This document shows positions 1 to 8,594 of a DNA stretch of 64,000 nucleotides, piece by piece. This DNA comes from Pseudomonas sp. B6002 (GTDB lineage: Bacteria; Pseudomonadota; Gammaproteobacteria; Pseudomonadales; Pseudomonadaceae). Below the pieces are notes generated by a model. The model was given only the letters and a program-made list of their open reading frames with translations. It was not told where the DNA came from and ran no database searches. The stretch spans positions 461,129 to 525,128 of the forward strand of contig NZ_JACAOY010000004.1 in NCBI RefSeq assembly GCF_013385985.1, read 5' to 3'. How positions within the stretch are numbered: position 1 is the first letter of the stretch; each line of letters starts with the position of its first letter. Both the position numbers and the translations under genes were made by a program.

Positions 1-1018
1 AGAAAATCAGTGAAAACACCGCTGCCAGTGCACACACCAGCACCACCATGTGCGTACGGTTTTGTGCCAGGCGCTGCTCCAGTTGCTGTTGAATGAAGGC
101 CAAAGTGGCGTCATCCAACTGGTAGGTCTTGGCCATCAATTGGCTGACGCTGGCATAGAACCCTTGCCACGGGGCGTCGAGGGTTTCGGCCATCACCACC
201 TGTTCCTCGAACAATTCGCTGCCTTGCTTGAGGCTGGCCTGGCTGGCTTGCGCCATTGAATCGAGGGCGCCATGCGCGGCGTTGCTGGCACCCAGTGCGT
301 CTTGCAGTTTCAGGGCGTATTCGCCTTGCAGCTTCTCCAACTGCTGCAACAACTCATCAAACCGAGTGCTGGAAGAGGAATTGATAAACCCCTGGCCCAG
401 AGAGTAAGCACCCATTGCACGCCCTTCGCCGAGGGCCTGGGTCACTTGCGGAGTGATCCCGGTCACTAGGTCGCTGAGCTGGCGCAGATCACTCTGCGAG
501 TCGCGACTCAAGCCGGATTGGCTGGCAATAATCTGGCTGAGCATCTGGGCTTTATTGAGCAGCTTGCCGATCAACGCACTTTTGTTCAGCAGTGACGTTT
601 CCTGCTGTTGGGCCTTGAACGCTGTGATCAATTCGTCGCGCTTGCTATCAAACGCAGCAATTTGCTCGGGGTCGGTCGCCATGGCGGTGAGGCCTTGCAG
701 GCGCGAGAGCACGTTGTGCTCCAAAGCGCTGATCTGGCCTTCAAGGTCGCCCGCCTTGCCAGACTGGCCGAGGGTTGCGTTGATTTGTACCTGGTTGTTG
801 AGGGTTTCCAGATCACGCCGCAGGGTCAGGCTGCTGCCAAGCAAATCGAGGCTTTGCAACTCAATACGCGTACCCTGGAATTCACGCCAGGAATCACGCA
901 CCAGGAAATAGTTGGTCGCCAGCATCGGCAGCAAAAACAGCACGCTGATCAGGCTGAACTTCATGCCGAAGCTCAAGCGGTTCATCAGCGCGACGGCGGG
1001 ATAGAGCAAGCTCTTCAC
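1..1018 (-). CDS. Methyl-accepting chemotaxis protein, N-terminal part (truncated by window edge)
   Basis: Reading leftward, this frame opens with GTG at 1018, preceded by a GGGAG ribosome-binding site, and stays open to base 1. About 339 residues are visible: a first membrane segment at about residues 18-40, a long helical Gln/Leu/Ser-rich periplasmic sensor region, and the start of a second membrane segment at about residues 320-339. This is the usual N-terminal layout of a chemoreceptor. HAMP and signalling domains must lie beyond the edge. PAO1 has a chemotaxis transducer gene (PA4520) next to ampE, which supports the call. The ligand cannot be told. An ATG 11 codons downstream is an alternative start. 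Confidence 0.8.
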   Translation of the reverse strand, partial: MKSLLYPAVALMNRLSFGMKFSLISVLFLLPMLATNYFLVRDSWREFQGTRIELQSLDLLGSSLTLRRDLETLNNQVQINATLGQSGKAGDLEGQISALEHNVLSRLQGLTAMATDPEQIAAFDSKRDELITAFKAQQQETSLLNKSALIGKLLNKAQMLSQIIASQSGLSRDSQSDLRQLSDLVTGITPQVTQALGEGRAMGAYSLGQGFINSSSSTRFDELLQQLEKLQGEYALKLQDALGASNAAHGALDSMAQASQASLKQGSELFEEQVVMAETLDAPWQGFYASVSQLMAKTYQLDDATLAFIQQQLEQRLAQNRTHMVVLVCALAAVFSLIF

Positions 1019-1135
1019 AGGTGAACTCCCTTTCTTTTATTTTTATTGAGGCGCAGGGCGGCGGCAGATAGCCACTATTTGGCGCTCTGTCTGTATAGCT
1101 CAATTCGAAAGGGAGTTTTGTAACGTAAGGTTAAC

Positions 1136-1162
1136 GGCAGGGAAGGCTGAAGCTTCCCTGCC
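1136..1162. repeat. Inverted repeat downstream of ampE
   Basis: Perfect 10-bp arms (GGCAGGGAAG and CTTCCCTGCC) flank a 7-nt spacer, just past the ampE stop codon. There is no T-run on the minus strand, so it is at best a weak terminator or an mRNA 3' hairpin. Confidence 0.5.
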
Positions 1163-1170
1163 GGTGGGTA

Positions 1171-2007
1171 TCAGGGCAACACGGTCCAGATGGCGAACCC
1201 GGCATACCACAGCACCGCCGCACGCAGCAGCAGTTCCCACAGGCGATCCAGGCTGTTGATGCCATCGGCACCCACCACCGGTGGCGGAATTTCTGCCGCA
1301 ACCAAACCAACCTTTTCTACCAGTTGGGCAGCGCTGATGTCCCAACTCAGCAACTCGTGGAGCATCACCCGGCTGACCGCGACAAAATTGCCCACCAACG
1401 CAAAACTGGCTGCCAGCAAGCGGACCGGCAACCAGTCGAACGCATGCCGCAGTTGCCCGGCGCGCTCGGCCACCAGAGGGTTCTGGCTGTGCTCGCTGGC
1501 CAGCGCCAGCAGGCGATAAGCCAGGGCCGCCACCGGCCCGAGCAGGAAGTACCAGAAAATCACCGCGAAAAAGCTCTGGTACGCCTGCCACAGCAGATGC
1601 CCCTGAACCCGTTCGAGCAGTTGCTCGCCGCTGTCTGCAGCGAGCTTGAGATCACGTTCGGCCACATGTTCGGCGGCCTGCAAGTCACCCCGTCGCCAGG
1701 CATCACGGAAAGGCCCGAGCCCAGCCAGCAGGTCGCCCCGCCCCAGGCTGTAGATCACCACCAGCAGGTGCACCGGCAATGCCAGCAGGCCATAGGCCAC
1801 GGGTTCAAGCACCACCAGCAACAAGGCCAGCAAGGCCACCGGCAGCAATACCAGCAACGTAAGAATCAACCAAGGCTGTTTGCCCATGCGGGGGCTCGAT
1901 TCCAGCTTGGCCAGTTCACGCAGCCATCCGCCGTCGCGCTGCAGCCGCTGGCGCAAGGCCGAGAACTTCTCGATCCACACCGCCAGCACCAACACCAGGA
2001 AACTCAT
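1171..2007 (-). CDS. ampE: AmpE, inner-membrane protein of the ampDE operon
   Basis: 278 residues beginning MSFLVLVLAVWIEKF, with several hydrophobic segments (about residues 1-10, 45-85, 145-170, 195-220, 255-275). This matches AmpE, a polytopic membrane protein encoded after ampD. AmpE is linked to sensing or signalling in beta-lactamase induction through muropeptide recycling, but its biochemistry is unsettled. The start is the ATG that overlaps the ampD stop as ATGA (2004-2007), so the two genes are translationally coupled. A longer upstream reading frame exists but lies inside ampD. Confidence 0.9.
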   Translation of the reverse strand: MSFLVLVLAVWIEKFSALRQRLQRDGGWLRELAKLESSPRMGKQPWLILTLLVLLPVALLALLLVVLEPVAYGLLALPVHLLVVIYSLGRGDLLAGLGPFRDAWRRGDLQAAEHVAERDLKLAADSGEQLLERVQGHLLWQAYQSFFAVIFWYFLLGPVAALAYRLLALASEHSQNPLVAERAGQLRHAFDWLPVRLLAASFALVGNFVAVSRVMLHELLSWDISAAQLVEKVGLVAAEIPPPVVGADGINSLDRLWELLLRAAVLWYAGFAIWTVLP

Positions 2008-2567
2008 TGTGCGTGTCCTCCATCCTGCAGGGCGCTGCGAAAGCGCGCCCAATCAAAAGCGGGGCCCGGGTCTGTCTTGCGGCCCGGGGCAATATCGCTG
2101 TGACCGCAGATACGCTGGCGGGTGATGCCTGGGTAGGCCGCCAGTAACTGACGCGTCAGGTCAATCAGCGACGCATATTGCGCGTCGGTGAACGGCAGCT
2201 CGTCGGTGCCTTCCAATTCAATCCCCAGTGAATAGTCATTGCAGGTGTCCCGCCCTTCAAAGCTGGAAACCCCGGCATGCCAGGCACGGTCCTGGCACGC
2301 CACAAACTGCGTCACGGCACCGTCGCGCTCAATCAGGAAATGCGCTGACACACGTAGGTGAGCGATCCCTTCATAGTAGGGATGTTCCGTGACATCCAGC
2401 CGGTTCTGGAAAAACTCCTGCACTTTGCCCGTGGCGAACTGCGCCGGTGGCAAGCTGATGTTATGCACCACCAACAGAGAGATTTCGCCTGCCGGGCGCT
2501 CGTTGAAGTTGGGCGAAGGGCAATGACGAATGCCCTTGCACCAACCGCTGGTGGGGTCCAACTGCAT
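2004..2567 (-). CDS. ampD: 1,6-anhydro-N-acetylmuramyl-L-alanine amidase AmpD
   Basis: 187 residues, the normal length. It is a cytosolic zinc amidase of the Amidase_2 (T7 lysozyme-like) fold that removes peptides from anhydro-muropeptides during peptidoglycan recycling, and so keeps AmpR-controlled beta-lactamase low. Expected zinc ligands are present: His35 in LLVVHNISLPP, and the His and Asp of the C-terminal GHSDIAPGRKTDPG stretch. The sequence opens MQLDPTSGWCKGIRHCPSPN, typical of pseudomonad AmpD. It forms an operon with ampE downstream by a 4-base overlap. Confidence 0.95.
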   Translation of the reverse strand: MQLDPTSGWCKGIRHCPSPNFNERPAGEISLLVVHNISLPPAQFATGKVQEFFQNRLDVTEHPYYEGIAHLRVSAHFLIERDGAVTQFVACQDRAWHAGVSSFEGRDTCNDYSLGIELEGTDELPFTDAQYASLIDLTRQLLAAYPGITRQRICGHSDIAPGRKTDPGPAFDWARFRSALQDGGHAQ

Positions 2568-2628
2568 ACGGGTTCCTTGATTAAGACGAGGTGTTACCAG
2601 TATGCCGCGTTCAGCCCTGCGGTTGCGA

Positions 2629-4785
2629 TCACTTGCCGCGATTGAGTTGACGCAGGTTGTCGGTCACGGAGGCCAGCGCACGCTCAAACAGCAAGCCTTC
2701 GTCCAAACGGCGCAAGGTGCCGCCCTTGAACGCCAAAGCCAGTTGGCCCGCGCTTTTCTCCTGGACCTTGAGCCCCATGCGGCTGACGAAAATGTAGGTG
2801 TTGGACGGCGCAACAATCGCCATCAGCTTGCAACGCAGGGCTGCGGCATCGTTCTGCTGGAACTCAAACCAGCCACCGGCCTGCAGCTGTCGCGCCTTGA
2901 GCAGGTCAGGGTCATCGCCCGGCAGGGTATCGACAGCATCGGGCAACCCGCTGTCGAGCACAAACGGCTCACGCACTTCCATCAATGCCTCAAGCCCCTC
3001 ACCGTCAAACGCCTGCACATGCATGGCCTGCAAGCGCACGAAGAATTCACGGGTACTGAACGGGTCGAACGCGGCGCTGGTCAACCCGTCACGCAGCGCC
3101 TTGAGCAACCCGGGCAGTTGCTCCAGCAAATGCCGTCCGGCCTCGGTGTCTTTCTGCAGGCCTACGCTCCAGATCAGCTCGTCCATGGTGCGCAGCCCCG
3201 CCTGCCACTGCACCGACTGCTCGCCATGCTTGAGGCTGGCCAACAACAGCACCTGGCTCCAGGCCTGCTGCAGAAACTGCACCACTGCCTGGGGCAGCGT
3301 CTTACCCAACAACCGCCGATTAAGCACGTCGGCGACACGTTGGCGGGCGGCATCCGTGCGCATCCGACCTTCTTCGGCATCGCGGGTGTGTTGTTCCAGC
3401 AGCTCGCAGCGTCGGCGCTCATCAGCAGTAAAAGTGCAGAACTCGGCCAGCAGTTGGGAGAAAATCCCCTGGTCCTCGACGAACTCATTCAATAAACGCT
3501 GCACCACCTGCTCGATGCGCAGGTACAGGCTATCGCGCAGGTAATCATCGTTCGGGCTCCAGCCCAGGGCAGCCCTGGCAATTTCGTTGAGCAAACGACG
3601 CGCCGGGTGGCTGGTGCGGCTGAACAAGCTTTTGTCCAATACCGCGACTTTTAGCAAGGGCACTTGCAAGCGGGCGATCAAGGCCTTGAAAGCGTCGGGC
3701 ACGGCGTGATCTTTAAGGATGAACTCGAAGAGCAGCGCGATCAGATTGATAACGTCTTCGTCGGCGTTTTCCACCACCCGGGACTTGCCACTCTTGACGC
3801 TGACCCGGGTCAGCAACTGCTCAAGATGGTTGCGCAGATCGAAATCGTCCTCGGCCTCGGGCTCAGGTACGTATTGCTGCAAGTGAGAGAGCAGGCGCAA
3901 CAGGTCACGCGAGGCAATGGGTTGTGGCTCGGCACTGGCTTCAAGGGTAGGGGCCACACGACCGCGCACGGCCACCAATAAGGCTTGCAGGGCGGTGAAG
4001 GCTTCATGGCCATTATCTTCGAACGGCGGCTCGGTCATCGGCTGCCGGCCTTCGCGTTGCTGGTCACGTTCTGCTCGACCGCCGGGGCGACGTGACGGCA
4101 CCGCCTTGAGCTGGGGCAGTACGCCGATAGCCACCAGCAACTGATTAGCCTCGCCATACAGTTGGTCAGCGTCACTGAGTACGTATTTCTCAAACAGCTT
4201 GAGCATGATCAGTTTGACACGGATCTCCACACCCAGGCTGCGCCCTGCCCGCAGGAAAAACTCGCAGAGCAGCGCCGGGCCCAAGGGGTTCTCACGTTCT
4301 TCCAGTTGCTTGTCCAACAACGCACTCAAACGTGCGGTGAGTTGCGCAAGCGCCAAGCCATCGCGATGTCGTACGCGACCGAGCATAGCCTCCAGTGCCA
4401 CGGCCTTTTCCAGATCATCACGGGAGGTGCCCGGTATTGCATCGTAAGACACCACCGGCACCAGGTGCAGGTCGCTGCGCCCTGACTGCCCCAGCAGCGC
4501 GAAGGCGGCGAACAGTTGCTCCATGAACACGCGTTCGAAATTCTTGCGCTTGAGGCGCAAGTCGCGCATGGCTTCGAAAAAAATATGGTGATCGACGTTG
4601 CTTCGAGCCTTGTCGGCCATTTCGAACAGGGTGTCGTCGGCGTTATCGAACAGTTCCTGCAGGCCCTGCTGCAGCTGCTGCGCCGCCTTGTCACGCACCT
4701 GCAACAACACCACCGGCAGGCGCGCGAGCGGCGATGGCGTGGCATGTACCTTGTTGATAGGCACCACCTTTCCGTCATTGTGCAT
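2629..4785 (-). CDS. DUF1631 family protein
   Basis: 718 residues, largely helical, soluble, rich in Leu/Arg/Glu and without membrane segments. It matches the DUF1631 family encoded between ampD and nadC in pseudomonads (PA4523 region), sometimes mislabelled thymidine phosphorylase. No catalytic motif is recognisable, and a basic segment with PGGRAERDQQREGRQ sits near residue 240. The start MHNDGKVVPINKV fits the divergent arrangement with nadC, 244 bp away. Function is unknown. Confidence 0.85.
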   Translation of the reverse strand: MHNDGKVVPINKVHATPSPLARLPVVLLQVRDKAAQQLQQGLQELFDNADDTLFEMADKARSNVDHHIFFEAMRDLRLKRKNFERVFMEQLFAAFALLGQSGRSDLHLVPVVSYDAIPGTSRDDLEKAVALEAMLGRVRHRDGLALAQLTARLSALLDKQLEERENPLGPALLCEFFLRAGRSLGVEIRVKLIMLKLFEKYVLSDADQLYGEANQLLVAIGVLPQLKAVPSRRPGGRAERDQQREGRQPMTEPPFEDNGHEAFTALQALLVAVRGRVAPTLEASAEPQPIASRDLLRLLSHLQQYVPEPEAEDDFDLRNHLEQLLTRVSVKSGKSRVVENADEDVINLIALLFEFILKDHAVPDAFKALIARLQVPLLKVAVLDKSLFSRTSHPARRLLNEIARAALGWSPNDDYLRDSLYLRIEQVVQRLLNEFVEDQGIFSQLLAEFCTFTADERRRCELLEQHTRDAEEGRMRTDAARQRVADVLNRRLLGKTLPQAVVQFLQQAWSQVLLLASLKHGEQSVQWQAGLRTMDELIWSVGLQKDTEAGRHLLEQLPGLLKALRDGLTSAAFDPFSTREFFVRLQAMHVQAFDGEGLEALMEVREPFVLDSGLPDAVDTLPGDDPDLLKARQLQAGGWFEFQQNDAAALRCKLMAIVAPSNTYIFVSRMGLKVQEKSAGQLALAFKGGTLRRLDEGLLFERALASVTDNLRQLNRGK

Positions 4786-4990
4786 CCTGGCCTCCTGAAA
4801 CGGCGGTGTTGATGGGGAAATGCTCGGGCACAGGCCCGGACGGGCACTGCGAATACCCAGTCATTACCAAGACGTCAAAGCTATGACGCCAATTGCAAGG
4901 CGCGAGATTATCTTGCAAACGAGGGCTGTTGCGCCAGCAAACTCTGTCATTTGGTCGTAAATGAGCAGGTCGCTGGGTTCAAACGCGCAC

Positions 4991-5009
4991 TGCCCCTATA
5001 ATCGGGGCA
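4991..5009 (+). promoter_or_regulatory. nadC promoter -10 inside a small palindrome
   Basis: A perfect TATAAT (4997-5002) lies 28 bp before the nadC ATG and is framed by inverted arms TGCCCC (4991-4996) and GGGGCA (5004-5009). The -35 region is weak (TGGGTT near 4974). Whether the arms serve as an operator is not known. Confidence 0.6.
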
Positions 5010-5029
5010 CTTTGTTTGTGGAGCCTGTT

Positions 5030-5878
5030 ATGCCGAATCTCCGTCTTGCCGACCTCACCGCCGAAATCGAAGCCAACGTGCGCCGCGCACTGCTGGAAGA
5101 CATCGGCAGCGGCGACATCACTGCACAGTTGATCCCGGCCGAACGGCTGGCCAAGGCCACGATCATCACCCGTGATGCGGCTGTGATTGCCGGTACAGCG
5201 TGGGTAGATGCTGTGTTCCGCCAACTGGACCCGCGTGTGGCAGTGCATTGGCAGGTGGCCGACGGTGAGCGCGTCAGCCCCAATCAGGCGTTGTTCCATC
5301 TCGAAGGCCCGGCACGCTCGTTGCTCAGCGGTGAACGTTGTGCGCTGAATTTCCTGCAGCTGCTGTCCGGCGTGGCCACCCGTGCGCAAGACCTGGCGGA
5401 TTTTGTCGCCAGCACCCAGGTCAAGCTGCTCGATACCCGCAAAACTCTGCCGGGGCTGCGCCTGGCGCAAAAATACGCGGTGACCTGTGGCGGCTGTCAC
5501 AACCATCGCATCGGGCTGTATGACGCGTTTTTGATCAAGGAAAACCATATCGCCGCGTGCGGCGGTATCGCCCAGGCCATTACGGCCGCGCACAAGATTG
5601 CGCCAGGCAAGCCGGTGGAAATCGAAGTTGAAAGCCTGGAAGAACTGCGTGAAGCACTGGCGGCGGGTGCCGATATCATCATGCTCGACGAATTGAGCCT
5701 GGATGACATGCGTGAAGCCGTGCGCCTGAACGCCGGCAAGGCCAAGCTGGAGGCCAGCGGCGGAATCAACGAAACCACGCTGCTGCCCATCGCGCAAACC
5801 GGGGTGGACTACATCTCCATCGGGGCGATGACCAAGGACGTGAAGGCAGTGGACCTCTCGATGCGCCTTAGCATCTGA
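5030..5878 (+). CDS. nadC: Nicotinate-nucleotide pyrophosphorylase (quinolinate phosphoribosyltransferase)
   Basis: 282 residues, typical length. It converts quinolinate and PRPP to nicotinate mononucleotide, CO2 and PPi in de novo NAD synthesis. Family hallmarks are seen: the [19 protein letters not shown] stretch followed by a [17 protein letters not shown] segment (substrate-binding Arg, Lys and His), EVESLEE and ADIIMLDEL in the barrel, and LEASGGI near the end. The start is the ATG at 5030 just after the promoter; upstream in-frame ATGs would precede the -10 box. It is transcribed alone, and a REPIN follows its stop. Confidence 0.96.
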   Translation: MPNLRLADLTAEIEANVRRALLEDIGSGDITAQLIPAERLAKATIITRDAAVIAGTAWVDAVFRQLDPRVAVHWQVADGERVSPNQALFHLEGPARSLLSGERCALNFLQLLSGVATRAQDLADFVASTQVKLLDTRKTLPGLRLAQKYAVTCGGCHNHRIGLYDAFLIKENHIAACGGIAQAITAAHKIAPGKPVEIEVESLEELREALAAGADIIMLDELSLDDMREAVRLNAGKAKLEASGGINETTLLPIAQTGVDYISIGAMTKDVKAVDLSMRLSI

Positions 5879-5886
5879 AGCACTGC

Positions 5887-5964
5887 AGGAGCCGGCTTGC
5901 CGGCGATAGGGCTCGTGAGATTACCTTGAACCTCACAGGCCTCATCGCCGGCAAGCCAGCTCCT
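5887..5964. repeat. REP doublet (REPIN) 1
   Basis: Two inverted REP arms (AGGAGCCGGCTTGCCGGCGA and its near reverse complement ending GGCAAGCCAGCTCCT) are separated by about 40 bp. It lies between the convergent nadC and 5974-6279 genes and is a GCC-type variant of the other six copies. Confidence 0.85.
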
Positions 5965-5973
5965 ACGGGGTAA

Positions 5974-6279
5974 TCAGACGACCAGGTCGTTCATCTCGCA
6001 ATATTCTTCCCAGTCGACACCCAGCACCTCGGCGGCCTCTTTGTGCAAGGCCAGCCGTGCGGCTTCAAACGCTTCCGGTGTGGAGGTGTACTTGAGGGTC
6101 AACTCCCAAGGCTGGTAGCCCTGGCTCTCCGCCTCGTCCTCGAATGCCCATTGGATCTGGTCGCGCTGATCATCGGCGCTCAGGTCTTTGATCTCTTCTT
6201 TAAGCTGCGGCGTGTCCTCAAGGTATTTCTTGAGGGCTTCTTCGTGCCGAACTTCCTGGGTCATTTCAGTCGTGGTCAT
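5974..6279 (-). CDS. Small acidic conserved protein (probably DUF6388)
   Basis: 101 residues, strongly acidic (many Glu/Asp), with no signal peptide or membrane segment. Visible features are a helical N-terminus rich in Glu/Lys and a C-terminal VDWEEYCEMNDLVV segment. It resembles small pseudomonad proteins annotated as DUF6388; that assignment is from memory. It is convergent to nadC across a REPIN and has its own upstream region of about 150 bp before the tRNA-Thr. Function unknown. Confidence 0.7.
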   Translation of the reverse strand: MTTTEMTQEVRHEEALKKYLEDTPQLKEEIKDLSADDQRDQIQWAFEDEAESQGYQPWELTLKYTSTPEAFEAARLALHKEAAEVLGVDWEEYCEMNDLVV

Positions 6280-6429
6280 ATTGTTCTCTTAGATCGAGGA
6301 ATGGGGATGCATCTGGGTCATCAAGGTTGCGCAGATACAAAAGAACAGGCAGGAATGCCGGCTCGTCTGGCCTTCAGAACCATTCTGGGATCATCTGAAA
6401 ACGTTGCCTTTGAAGCAGTGTTGCCTTTT

Positions 6430-6502
6430 TGCCCGAGACAGGAATCGAACCTGCGACCTTCGCGTTACGAGTGCGCTGCTCTACCGGCTGAGCTACACGG
6501 GC
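6430..6502 (-). tRNA. tRNA-Thr (anticodon CGT)
   Basis: Read on the minus strand, the 73 nt fold as a cloverleaf with loop CTCGTAA, giving anticodon CGU for ACG codons. The T-arm has GGTTCGATTCC. No CCA is encoded (AAA follows the discriminator A), unlike the four tRNAs near 17.2-17.6 kb. There is a U-U opposition at acceptor pair 6:67 and an A-C at 31:39. PAO1 also has tRNA-Thr beside pilA. Confidence 0.9.
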
Positions 6503-6541
6503 GGTGGGCTAAAGCTAGCACCGCATCGGGCGTCCGGCAAC

Positions 6542-7951
6542 TTACTGGCCAGGGAGTGCGATCACACCCTGGGCCCAGAAGCGTGGCTGCAGGTGATCAT
6601 GACCGGCGCGCAGGTAGTCCGCCTGGTCTTGCACGGTATGAGGCAGGTCGCGTGCAGCGATAAATAACATCAGACCAACGGCCATCACACCGGCTATTTG
6701 CCACGCTGCGCCCGCCCACTTCAGCCCGCTGTCCAAGGGAGTTCGCCCTACGTGCAACGCCATCAACCAACCTACCACCAGCGCCAGCCATACCTGTGAG
6801 TTGGGCATCACGATGACACCGTCGACCATCGACTGCACCAACGTACCCACCAACGCCGCAAACAGGCACAGCCGCAGCAGGTCTTCACCGGCCTCAGACA
6901 ATGCTCGTGCGCGCACTATCCTGCACGTCGCCCAGCCAGCCCGCCACGCCAGGACGGCCACACATAGGGCTGACGGCACGCCCCACTCACTGGCCCACTG
7001 CAGAACCGCCTGGTGCGGGTGGGCCGCTATTTCATTGGCGATATCGGCAAAATGCATGGGACCGAAGCCTAGCCAGGGGCGCTCTTCAATCATGTGCCAA
7101 GCTTGTAACCAGATCGGACCGCGCCCCGACAGCGAGGTGGTCAGGCGATCGCCTGCGCCACTGCCAACTTCAATCCCCAGATAGCCCGCCAACCCCACGA
7201 ACAACAGCCAATACAACACCAGGCCGCCACATAGCGCCGCCAGTTGCCAGGCAACCCAACGCCGCCCCCAAGGCCCCAGCACCGTCAACACCCCAGCCGC
7301 CACCGCCAGGCCAAGCCACGTACCGCGCGTGCCGCCACTGATGGCGATCAACCACCAGACACACAGCAGCGCAAACACCCCGGCACGCATGGCGCGGGTA
7401 ACATTCGCTAAAAGCAAAGGGAGCGCCAACAGCGCCAAGGTGAAGGTCTGAAACTGGCCATAAAATCGCTTGTTGGAAAACCCCGACAGCAGATGGTCGA
7501 GGTTCAGCACATCGTTACCACTGGTAAAGGCCGATGCTGCGGCCCACAGGTACTGCAAAGACTTGACCAGGCACAGCAGCAAGACAATCAGGATCAGGGC
7601 GCGATCCATCGGCTCACCACCCTGACGTCGAAGCAAGGCGAACGCCACGGCGATCGCGCCACAACCGACAAACAGCGCCACTTCGGTGAGCGCCCACAAC
7701 GGCTGATGAGCCAGTACGGAAGAGATCACGCCCAGCCCGATGATCGCCATCAGCCCATAGGTGCTGGGCCGGTCCAACAACCGCTCGCCTGAACCGGCCG
7801 ACAGCCCATACAGCACCGCGCCCAGGCTCATGACAATCTGTGTGGAACGTTGCAGATCATGCCCACTGAACGGCAAGCAGATGCCCACCGCCAACAGGCA
7901 TGCAGCCACTACCAGAAACACATTGCCTCGCTGTTGCAGGGACAACGACAT
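6542..7951 (-). CDS. O-antigen ligase-family membrane protein, probable pilin O-oligosaccharyltransferase (TfpO/PilO-like)
   Basis: 469 residues with about 11-12 hydrophobic segments. A Wzy_C-type region (about 195-345) contains SGGTRGTWLGL, the loop LSGRGPIWLQAW and the HPHQAVLQWASEWG motif (residues 311-324), placed as in O-antigen ligases and PglL/TfpO enzymes. It lies 36 bp after pilA on the same strand. In P. aeruginosa group I strains, tfpO follows pilA beside the same tRNA-Thr and glycosylates the pilin C-terminal Ser. I infer the same role, but this pilin ends in Gly-Ala, so the acceptor must differ or the substrate is another protein. Confidence 0.75.
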   Translation of the reverse strand: MSLSLQQRGNVFLVVAACLLAVGICLPFSGHDLQRSTQIVMSLGAVLYGLSAGSGERLLDRPSTYGLMAIIGLGVISSVLAHQPLWALTEVALFVGCGAIAVAFALLRRQGGEPMDRALILIVLLLCLVKSLQYLWAAASAFTSGNDVLNLDHLLSGFSNKRFYGQFQTFTLALLALPLLLANVTRAMRAGVFALLCVWWLIAISGGTRGTWLGLAVAAGVLTVLGPWGRRWVAWQLAALCGGLVLYWLLFVGLAGYLGIEVGSGAGDRLTTSLSGRGPIWLQAWHMIEERPWLGFGPMHFADIANEIAAHPHQAVLQWASEWGVPSALCVAVLAWRAGWATCRIVRARALSEAGEDLLRLCLFAALVGTLVQSMVDGVIVMPNSQVWLALVVGWLMALHVGRTPLDSGLKWAGAAWQIAGVMAVGLMLFIAARDLPHTVQDQADYLRAGHDHLQPRFWAQGVIALPGQ

Positions 7952-7987
7952 GGGCCACCCTTACTTCCGTGTTGTGAGGTCAGGCAA

Positions 7988-8401
7988 TCAGGCGCCGCAA
8001 CCTTTGGTGACGTACTGCGCATCCGCCGTGGTTGCGCACTTCCAACCCGTGGTTGCACTACGCGTCAACGTGATGGTCTTGCCCAGCACAGGCGCCGGGG
8101 CGTCAAGGATTTCGCAACTGATGGACCCTGCCCCCGTGGCCACGTCCCCAACTACGTCGATCTTGCAATTGGCGGTAGGGCTGGTGCCGCCGATCAAGGC
8201 CAGGGTCGGTACAGTGCCTTGATTGAGGGTGTCTTCATAGCCGGCCTTCAATGCGGAGATTTCCGCCAACCCCGCCGTGAACTTGGCCTTGGCCTGGTGC
8301 TTGGTGTACATGGGCAAGCCGATGGTGGCCAAAATGCCGATGATTGCCACGACGATCAATAACTCGATCAAGGTAAAGCCTTTCTGACGCATCACATTCA
8401 C
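7988..8401 (-). CDS. pilA: Type IV major pilin PilA
   Basis: 137 residues with a class III signal: short leader MNVMRQKG, cleavage before Phe, and the FTLIELLIVVAIIGILATIGLP helix start with Glu5. Two C-terminal cysteines (WKC and KGC) give the usual disulfide loop. It would be processed and methylated by PilD (9800) and assembled through PilC (8595). The first ATG has GGAGA six bases upstream; the second ATG (MRQKG) is also possible. I see no -24/-12 sigma-54 promoter, and neither pilB nor pilSR lies near. It is divergent from pilC. Confidence 0.92.
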   Translation of the reverse strand: MNVMRQKGFTLIELLIVVAIIGILATIGLPMYTKHQAKAKFTAGLAEISALKAGYEDTLNQGTVPTLALIGGTSPTANCKIDVVGDVATGAGSISCEILDAPAPVLGKTITLTRSATTGWKCATTADAQYVTKGCGA

Positions 8402-8594
8402 TCTCCAGGATAGAACTCATGACAAGGCGCGTCCTGCGCCTCGTGGTTTATTGCCGCGCCAGTGTACTCACCCAAATGGGGTCAATCGCGCTCAAGACGC
8501 ACATTCTGACATTTTATCGTGCAACACCGGCCGGCCCGAATCCGTCATCTGACTAAGCTATAAATCTTCCACTCCCTCAGTGCGCAAACGAGAC

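Noticed and set aside
8402-8594. Sigma-54 promoter for pilA
   Set aside because: I looked for GG-N10-GC with TGGC/TTGC context on the minus strand. The nearest candidate (near the GGCCGGTGTTGC stretch) does not have the right spacing.
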